5,029 nt of DNA, from positions 1 to 5,029 of the forward strand of contig CAIKQM010000406.1 of assembly GCA_903829565.1 (NCBI GenBank), read 5' to 3'. Numbering within the stretch: position 1 is the stretch's first letter; the number at the start of each line of letters is the position of its first letter. Under the pieces are notes generated by a model, which was given only the letters and a program-made list of their open reading frames with translations, was not told the DNA's origin and did not search any database. This document shows positions 1 through 3,801 of the stretch, one piece after another. Source of the stretch: an uncultured Planctomycetota bacterium (lineage in GTDB: Bacteria > Planctomycetota > UBA1135 > GCA-002686595). A program made the position numbers and the translations under genes.

Positions 1-692
1 ATGTCCTCGACATCATGACTCGTGAGGACAATCGTCGCGCCGCGCTGTTGATTGTGTTCGACCAAGAAACGCCGGATCGTCTCGCGTGAGACGAGGTCCA
101 AGCCAATGGTCGGTTCATCCAAGAAGACGACCTCGGGATCATGGAGGAAGGCTCCGATGATCTCCATCTTCATGCGCTGTCCCAAAGAGAGATGGCGCAG
201 CTGAGTCTCCAGTTTGTCCGTCACATCCAGTCGAGCCGCAAAGCTACTCAGCCGCTGTTCAAAGTCCGCAGCCGGGATGCGGTAGATCTCACGCAACAAC
301 TGAAAGCTGTCGATGGCGGGGATGTCCCACCACAACTGCGAGCGTTGTCCCATCACCAAGGAAAGTCGTGATTTCTCGGCATCGCGCAAGTGAAAGCTGT
401 CGCGCCCCAGCAACCGCGCAGTGCCCGAAGATGCGGGGATGATGCCTGTCAGCAACTTCACGAGCGTGGTCTTGCCCGCACCATTCGCACCGATGAGGCC
501 GACGAACTCGCCACGCTGCACGCGCAGGTCGACATGATCCAGCGCGACCATTTCCTTCCAACGACGCGCCACCAAGCTCTTGAGAAAGCCTGTCAAACCT
601 GCTTCACGCACCGAGGTGCGGAAGACCTTGCGCAGCGCGCTGGCCTCCAGCACCGGCTCCATCAGCATCGGCTCCATCAGGGCCGGTTCCAT
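1..692 (-). CDS. ABC-2 type exporter ATP-binding protein (C-terminus outside window)
   Basis: This is the cytoplasmic ATPase subunit of an ABC transporter; it would power membrane permeases that are not in the window and probably lie further left. The 230 visible residues contain a complete ATPase core: Walker A GANGAGKTT (residues 68-76), Q-loop GQRSQLWW (115-122), signature LSLGQ (168-172), Walker B VVFLDEP (188-194), D-loop GLD (197-199) and switch histidine in TSHD (224-227). The long N-terminal lead-in, the QLWWDIP stretch and the LSLGQRMKMEI signature resemble the uncharacterised COG4586-type ABC-2 ATPases; that assignment is from memory of the family. The first ATG (690-692) overlaps the stop of the preceding gene by one base, so translation is probably coupled. 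Residues 1-15 are a triplicated MEPxL repeat, so M6 or M11 could equally be the start. The substrate cannot be told. The ATPase call is very secure. Confidence 0.95.
   Translation of the reverse strand, partial: MEPALMEPMLMEPVLEASALRKVFRTSVREAGLTGFLKSLVARRWKEMVALDHVDLRVQRGEFVGLIGANGAGKTTLVKLLTGIIPASSGTARLLGRDSFHLRDAEKSRLSLVMGQRSQLWWDIPAIDSFQLLREIYRIPAADFEQRLSSFAARLDVTDKLETQLRHLSLGQRMKMEIIGAFLHDPEVVFLDEPTIGLDLVSRETIRRFLVEHNQQRGATIVLTSHDVED
648..692 (-). repeat. Three tandem 15-bp repeats at the start of the ABC ATPase gene
   Basis: Read on the minus strand, three consecutive in-frame units each begin with ATG: ATGGAACCGGCCCTG (692-678), ATGGAGCCGATGCTG (677-663) and ATGGAGCCGGTGCTG (662-648). 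They encode MEPAL, MEPML and MEPVL. Each unit ends in CTG, so every copy recreates the CTGATGGA context that forms the stop/start junction with the upstream gene. Conserved ATPase sequence begins only after the third copy. The repeat probably arose by local duplication and supplies three nearly equivalent start codons. Confidence 0.9.
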
Positions 693-1183
693 CAGGCGCT
701 GTAGTAGTACACGCCCCGCTGCCCACGCGTCTCCTCGACGGTGATGCGCAGCGAAGTGAACGTCACATCAGGGAAGCGCACCTGCAACCTGCGCATCAAC
801 TCACGCCCGAACCATGTAGCCAAGTTCTCGGAGGAGCTGTTGTTGATCGGCAAGACCACCACATCTTCCACGGGCATGGCGTAGTAGCGGTCGAGGTAGC
901 GCACCTCCATCACGCCATCGGGGCGCACACCATGCTGGAGCACTGGGTGCTCGGCCGGCAACAGGAAGTGCTCATCCAACTCGTCGCACAACTCGCGCAC
1001 GACGGGCTTGGCCATCTTGAAGTCCAGCACCAGGCCGTGCTCCGTCAACGCGGCTTCAATCTCGGCCGTGACCTGGTAGTTGTGGCCGTGCATGCGCTCG
1101 GCGCTGCCATCGGGAAAGATGAGGAAGTGTGCCGCCGAGAACTTGAAGTACTCCTTGGCCAGATCGATTGCCCAACGTTCCAT
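692..1183 (-). CDS. 6-pyruvoyl-tetrahydropterin synthase / QueD-like protein lacking the catalytic Cys
   Basis: The 163-residue protein belongs to the PTPS/QueD fold family, zinc enzymes that convert dihydroneopterin triphosphate in tetrahydropterin, queuosine (preQ0) or folate synthesis. Visible zinc ligands are H19 in FSAAH and H32/H34 in MHGHNY. The substrate-pocket stretch is NNSSSENLA, and the conserved glutamate is in VEETRG (E150/E151). In classical QueD and PTPS a catalytic cysteine lies four residues before the first His of HGH; here that residue is A28, with E29 next to it, and the only cysteine (about residue 66) is elsewhere. A longer insert follows ELDEHFLLP, as in a less-studied branch of the family. 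Canonical QueD activity is therefore doubtful; a folate-type (PTPS-III-like) or other pterin reaction is possible. The start ATG has no Shine-Dalgarno site. The stop overlaps the start of the ABC ATPase. Fold assignment is secure; reaction and gene symbol are left open. Confidence 0.93.
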   Translation of the reverse strand: MERWAIDLAKEYFKFSAAHFLIFPDGSAERMHGHNYQVTAEIEAALTEHGLVLDFKMAKPVVRELCDELDEHFLLPAEHPVLQHGVRPDGVMEVRYLDRYYAMPVEDVVVLPINNSSSENLATWFGRELMRRLQVRFPDVTFTSLRITVEETRGQRGVYYYSA

Positions 1184-1191
1184 GGTGAGGA

Positions 1192-1197
1192 AGGGTA
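1192..1197 (-). promoter_or_regulatory. Possible -10 box for the PTPS-like/ABC unit
   Basis: On the minus strand TACCCT lies 8 bp before the ATG at 1183, with no purine-rich ribosome binding site in between (TCCTCACC). The spacing would place the transcript start at or within a couple of bases of the ATG. No convincing -35 box was found. Support is positional only. Confidence 0.3.
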
Positions 1198-1220
1198 GCG
1201 AACCGCGGCGCGGAACGCGC

Positions 1221-1226
1221 TAGACT
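1221..1226 (+). promoter_or_regulatory. Possible -10 box for the FkbM methyltransferase gene
   Basis: TAGACT matches four of six positions of TATAAT and ends 6 bp before the GTG start at 1233, so RNA would begin at or next to the start codon. The TAG of the box is also the in-frame stop upstream of the coding frame. No -35 box is visible at 16-18 bp. The whole divergent intergenic space is only 49 bp (1184-1232). Confidence 0.35.
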
Positions 1227-1232
1227 GCTCGT

Positions 1233-2066
1233 GTGGCCTTTGAAACAAGGATCGTGAAGAGCCCGGCGCTGCCGTGCGAGTTCGAAGTGCTGGCGGATGA
1301 TGCCGTCATCGGACCGGCTATCGAGCGCGGTGGCTGGGAGGACTTCGAGACGGCTCTGTTTCGCGCACACCTGCGTCCGGGTAGCCGCGCCCTCGATCTG
1401 GGCGCCAACATCGGTTGGTTCGCGGTCCAAGGTGTGCTCGCGGGAGCGCATGTGGATTCGTTCGAGCCCATTCCCGCCATCGCCGCCATTGCACGCCGCA
1501 ACATCGCGCGCGCGCAGCAACATGGCAGCGGCTCGGCGACGGTGCATGAGTGCGCTGCGGGCTCTGCTCAGGGTCAGGCTGTCATTCACCTGTCACAACG
1601 CAATCGCGGTGACAATCGCATTGCCGAGGGCACGCCCGCGGACATGCGAGACGCAGCGCCGTTGACGATCCGCGTCGAGCGTGTGGATGACTGCGTGGCT
1701 ACTGACAAGCCGTACTCGATGATCAAGATCGACACACAAGGCTCCGAGTGGCATGCGTTGCAAGGCATGCAAGCCGTGCTGGCGTCGTCGCCGCAGTGTG
1801 CGCTGTTGATTGAGTTCTGGCCCTATGCCCTGCGCGGTGCGCAACCGGCGGAGCTGCTAGCACACTTGACACAGCTCGGCTTCCAACTGGGCAAAGCCAC
1901 CGCAGCTCCGTATCCGATGCAGACCGAGCGCATCTTGGCGCAGGCACTGGCACGCGATCCCGTCAAGGGAGGTCTGGATCTGTACGGAGTACGCCAACGC
2001 CCCTTCCATGCGTTGGGGCTGGCTGCCCGTTTGCGCGGTGCATGGCGCGCACTGCGCGAAGCCTGA
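1233..2066 (+). CDS. FkbM family SAM-dependent methyltransferase
   Basis: This 277-residue protein is a class I methyltransferase of the FkbM type, a family whose members usually O-methylate sugars, polyketides or other secondary products. Visible motifs are the SAM-binding LDLGANIGWF (54-63), the acidic SAM-ribose motif SFEP (76-79), GDNRI (126-130) and the family hallmark IKIDTQGSEW (164-173), followed by LIEFWPYALR. An in-frame TAG at 1221 means GTG 1233 is the most upstream start. A second GTG at 1254 has AAGGA almost touching it, too close for a good ribosome binding site. There is no signal peptide or membrane segment, so it is likely cytoplasmic. The amidohydrolase gene follows after 22 bp, suggesting one transcript. 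The acceptor substrate cannot be predicted, and no glycosyltransferase or polyketide gene is visible nearby. The family call is firm. Confidence 0.92.
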   Translation: MAFETRIVKSPALPCEFEVLADDAVIGPAIERGGWEDFETALFRAHLRPGSRALDLGANIGWFAVQGVLAGAHVDSFEPIPAIAAIARRNIARAQQHGSGSATVHECAAGSAQGQAVIHLSQRNRGDNRIAEGTPADMRDAAPLTIRVERVDDCVATDKPYSMIKIDTQGSEWHALQGMQAVLASSPQCALLIEFWPYALRGAQPAELLAHLTQLGFQLGKATAAPYPMQTERILAQALARDPVKGGLDLYGVRQRPFHALGLAARLRGAWRALREA

Positions 2067-2073
2067 GATGCGT

Positions 2074-2079
2074 TACGAT
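2074..2079 (+). promoter_or_regulatory. Possible -10 box for the amidohydrolase gene
   Basis: TACGAT matches four of six positions of TATAAT and ends 9 bp before the ATG at 2089, inside the 22-bp gap after the FkbM gene. The intervening CAAGGCCCC contains AAGG at only a weakly suitable distance to act as a ribosome binding site. No -35 box is visible. It could give an extra, nearly leaderless transcript in addition to read-through. Confidence 0.25.
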
Positions 2080-2088
2080 CAAGGCCCC

Positions 2089-3000
2089 ATGGGCTTGATC
2101 GACTTTCACACGCACTGGTTCTCGCGCACGTACTTTGAAACGCTGGCGGCGCAATCGCCGCTGGCTGGCACAGTCGACGAGAAGTTGACGGCACTCGCTG
2201 CTTCCACAGGCCTGCACTTGCCTTCGTCGGATCACGAGCAGCACCGCGCGCGCTGGATGAACGAACTGGATCGCCATGAAGTCGAACACATCGTCGCCTT
2301 TGGCAGTGTCCCCGAAGAGACACCGATCGTCGCCGCCGCTGCTGCTGCCTCGGGTGGGCGCATCAGCGCGATGGCCCTCGTGAATCCGCTGGTTGCCGGT
2401 GTGCCCGCCAAGGTGGATGAGCTGCTCACCAAGCGCGCCATCAAAGGCGTGCTGCTGTTCCCCGCTTTGCATCGCTACGCCATCGACAGCGAGGCGGCGC
2501 GCGCGCTGTATGCGGTCTTGGACGCGCATGCAGCTATCGCGTACGTGCATTGCGGGTTGTTTGTGGTCAAGGTGCGCGACCTGTTGGGTCTGCCGCGCAC
2601 ACACGATGTAGCGCTGGCGAATCCGTTGCACTTGGTCGCAGCTGCGAACGCAGCGCGTCGCGCGACCTTTGTCGTGCCGCACTTTGGTGCAGGCTTCCTG
2701 CGCGAGACGCTGATGGCTGGAGCTCAATGCGAGAACATCGTGGTCGACACGAGCTCGTCCAACTCGTGGATGGACACGCAGTGCCCGCCTGTGGATCTGC
2801 CCGCGGTGTATCGCGCGACCTTGGCTTGCTTTGGGCCGCAGCGCATCCTGTTTGGCTCGGACAGCAATGTCTTCCCCGCGGGGTGGCGCGCAGATCGTGC
2901 GCAAGCTCATCGACTAGCGTTGCAGGCCGCGGGAGCAGATGCCGCCGCGCAACAAGCCGTGTTCCGTGACAATGCACGCCAACTGCTGAAGTTGGCCTGA
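2089..3000 (+). CDS. Amidohydrolase family protein (amidohydrolase-2 type TIM-barrel metal hydrolase/decarboxylase)
   Basis: The 303-residue protein matches the amidohydrolase_2 group: TIM-barrel metalloenzymes that act as hydrolases or as decarboxylases of aromatic and related acids. Metal and catalytic residues appear in the expected order: DFHTH (H7, H9) at the end of strand 1, H154 in AYVHCG, H198 in VVPHFGAG and D258 in LFGSDSN. The sequence ends in DNARQLLKL, typical of the family's C-terminus. ATG 2089 was chosen because it places DFHTH at residue 5; an in-frame ATG at 2008 would add 27 residues with no family resemblance and overlap the FkbM gene by 59 bp. Length is normal for the group. 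There is no signal peptide, so it is likely cytoplasmic. The gene lies 22 bp after the methyltransferase gene and converges on the tRNA gene. The substrate is unknown. Confidence in the family is high. Confidence 0.92.
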   Translation: MGLIDFHTHWFSRTYFETLAAQSPLAGTVDEKLTALAASTGLHLPSSDHEQHRARWMNELDRHEVEHIVAFGSVPEETPIVAAAAAASGGRISAMALVNPLVAGVPAKVDELLTKRAIKGVLLFPALHRYAIDSEAARALYAVLDAHAAIAYVHCGLFVVKVRDLLGLPRTHDVALANPLHLVAAANAARRATFVVPHFGAGFLRETLMAGAQCENIVVDTSSSNSWMDTQCPPVDLPAVYRATLACFGPQRILFGSDSNVFPAGWRADRAQAHRLALQAAGADAAAQQAVFRDNARQLLKLA

Positions 3001-3048
3001 AGCCATCCGCTCGCAACACCGACCGCAGGAGAAGGGTACGGGTTGCAG

Positions 3049-3122
3049 TTGGGCAGGCGGGAGTTGAACCCGCGATAGGTCGGATATAAGCCGACTGCCA
3101 AAACCACCTAGGCTACTGCCCG
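3049..3122 (-). tRNA. tRNA with anticodon UAU (tRNA-Ile-like, unusual)
   Basis: A full cloverleaf of 74 nt folds on the minus strand. The acceptor stem is CGGGCAG (3122-3116) with CTGCCCA (3056-3050); six pairs form and the outermost is C1 opposite A72. Then come TA, a D-arm GCC...GGC with GG at 3105-3104, A26, anticodon stem GTCGG/CCGAC with loop CTTATAT (3090-3084), variable CTATC, and T-arm GCGGG/CCCGC with loop TTCAACT. The anticodon is UAU (3088-3086), which would read AUA isoleucine. A73 and the C29-G41 pair agree with isoleucine identity. CCA is not encoded. Oddities are the C1/A72 mismatch (a hallmark of initiator tRNA), U at position 21 where A is nearly universal, and a U13/U22 mismatch. 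Initiator features in the anticodon stem (three G-C pairs) are absent. It may be functional, rare or decaying. Confidence 0.75.
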
Positions 3123-3131
3123 CGCGGCAGT
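3115..3131 (-). other. Hairpin between the tRNA leader and the acceptor 5' strand
   Basis: ACTGCC (3131-3126) can pair with GGCAGT (3120-3115) across a GCGCG loop. The second arm is the 5' half of the tRNA acceptor stem plus U8. In a transcript with a leader this hairpin would compete with the mature cloverleaf. It may be incidental. Confidence 0.4.
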
Positions 3132-3157
3132 CTTTCGCAGACAGGGGAATCCGTCAA
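3129..3157 (-). promoter_or_regulatory. Candidate promoter for the tRNA gene
   Basis: On the minus strand TTGACG (3157-3152, five of six to TTGACA) is followed after 17 bp by AAGACT (3134-3129, three of six to TATAAT). The discriminator that follows is very GC-rich (GCCGCG), as in growth-regulated stable-RNA promoters. The predicted start is at or within a few bases of tRNA nucleotide 1. The -10 match is weak, so this rests mainly on the -35 box, the spacing and the position. Confidence 0.42.
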
Positions 3158-3159
3158 TC

Positions 3160-3185
3160 GGGTCGGACATACCGATGTCCGACCC
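3160..3185. repeat. Perfect 11-bp inverted repeat with 4-nt loop (REP-like or terminator hairpin)
   Basis: GGGTCGGACAT (3160-3170) and ATGTCCGACCC (3175-3185) are exact reverse complements around ACCG. It lies in non-coding DNA between the lipoprotein gene and the tRNA gene. No T-tract follows on either strand, so it is not a classical intrinsic terminator. The TCGGACA/TGTCCGA core resembles repetitive extragenic palindromes associated with REP-associated transposases; this comparison is from memory and cannot be tested with one copy. Confidence 0.8.
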
Positions 3186-3215
3186 CCTCCCCCCTCTACC
3201 CCCTCTGGCGACCCC
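3183..3215 (-). other. G-run tract with G-quadruplex potential
   Basis: The plus strand has C-runs at 3183-3187, 3189-3194, 3199-3203 and 3212-3215. The minus strand, which would be the 3' untranslated RNA of the lipoprotein gene, therefore carries four G-runs of 4-6 with gaps of 8, 4 and 1 nt. This just exceeds the usual loop limit of 7 for one loop. The tract overlaps the adjacent hairpins, which would compete with it. Confidence 0.5.
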
Positions 3216-3222
3216 GCCAGGG
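3203..3222. repeat. Small hairpin, 6-bp perfect stem
   Basis: CTGGCG (3205-3210) and CGCCAG (3215-3220) pair around ACCC, extendable by a T/G wobble and one C-G pair. It lies 73 bp or more past the stop of the lipoprotein gene and may help end its transcript, though no T-tract follows. Confidence 0.55.
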
Positions 3223-3229
3223 CCATCCG

Positions 3230-3245
3230 ACGCGCTCCGGCGCGT
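3230..3245. repeat. Small hairpin, 6-bp perfect stem
   Basis: ACGCGC (3230-3235) and GCGCGT (3240-3245) pair around TCCG. On the plus strand a run of six T (3258-3263) follows 12 bp later, too far for a classical terminator. On the minus strand it is the first stem-loop with a clear loop after the lipoprotein stop codon. Confidence 0.5.
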
Positions 3246-3294
3246 TCGATTCCACCATTTTTTGCCAAGTAGTTGTCGAGCGCGGGCGCCCGTG

Positions 3295-3801
3295 TCAGCG
3301 CGGGCCGGCATAGCGGCCTTGGGTGTAGCGCGCTGTGCCTTGGACGGTTCCGTCCTGCTTCCAGCCGGTCCAGATCCCATCGCGCTCGCCGTTCACAAAG
3401 GCCCCTTCACGCGCCTTGCCGCCCGTCTCGTAGTACTCCTCCCAAAGGCCATCAGGGAGACCAGTACGGTAGCGGCCTTTGGTCCTGAGCTTGCCGCCGG
3501 GCCAGTACTCCACCCACGCGCCGTCCATTTGACCGCGCTCGTAATGAGCCTCGAGCAATGGTGTGCCATCAGCGCTCCATGTGCGCCAGACACCATGCAT
3601 GTGGCCGTCCACATAGTTGCCTTCACGAGCCAGCTTGCCGTCCGTGTGCCACACGCGCAGCGGACCATTGGCCTTGCCCTGTACAAAGTGCTGTTCCGTC
3701 CACGGCGAGCCATCGGGCTGGCGCGTGCGACGCACTTCACTATCGCTGCAGCCAGCCAGCCACACGCCTAGCAGCAACAGGCTCCACTGGTAGAGCTTCA
3801 C
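3295..3801 (-). CDS. Lipoprotein with six MORN_2-type repeats
   Basis: The 168-residue protein has a lipoprotein signal: KLYQ, a hydrophobic stretch SLLLLGVWL and lipobox LAGC with C18. Serine follows the cysteine, so by the enterobacterial sorting rule it would go to the outer membrane. After it come six repeats of exactly 24 residues without gaps, starting near residues 22, 46, 70, 94, 118 and 142, with pattern G-x-W/L-x-x-W/Y-x-x-G-G/T-K...Y-x-x-G-x-x-D/H. This matches MORN_2 (YwqK-like) repeats, which form an elongated beta scaffold and are usually of unknown function. The start is GTG (3801-3799). GTGA overlaps the stop of the sulfatase-like gene by 4 bp, so translation is likely coupled. 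It may be an envelope partner of that enzyme; this is inference from gene order only. Repeat and lipoprotein calls are secure. Confidence 0.9.
   Translation of the reverse strand: MKLYQWSLLLLGVWLAGCSDSEVRRTRQPDGSPWTEQHFVQGKANGPLRVWHTDGKLAREGNYVDGHMHGVWRTWSADGTPLLEAHYERGQMDGAWVEYWPGGKLRTKGRYRTGLPDGLWEEYYETGGKAREGAFVNGERDGIWTGWKQDGTVQGTARYTQGRYAGPR

Noticed and set aside
2008..2088. ATG 2008 as the start of the amidohydrolase
   Set aside because: It adds 27 residues unlike the family and overlaps the FkbM gene by 59 bp; ATG 2089 gives the expected DFHTH near the N-terminus.
1963..2910. 315-codon minus-strand open frame opposite the amidohydrolase
   Set aside because: Its translation is rich in Arg, His and Gln with no domain motif, and the plus strand clearly encodes a metal hydrolase. 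It is an antisense shadow in GC-rich DNA.
3001..3048. Possible terminator between the amidohydrolase and the tRNA gene
   Set aside because: The best stem, GCAAC with GTTGC (3013-3017 and 3042-3046) plus two pairs past a bulge, has a loop of about 19 nt and no T-tract; too weak to annotate.
3244..3263. GTTCGATTCCACCA followed by six T, resembling the 3' end of a plus-strand tRNA
   Set aside because: The T-stem does not pair (GCGCG against CCACC matches at only two positions) and no upstream cloverleaf halves are present. At most it is a remnant; no attachment-site partner is visible.
3283..3292. 10-bp perfect palindrome CGGGCGCCCG just after the lipoprotein stop codon
   Set aside because: It has no loop, would form only a very short hairpin, and is expected by chance in GC-rich DNA.
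3108..3380. 90-codon minus-strand open frame across the intergenic region
   Set aside because: It runs through the tRNA 5' end, the hairpins and the end of the lipoprotein gene in another frame, with low-complexity Arg/Gly composition. It does not look coded.
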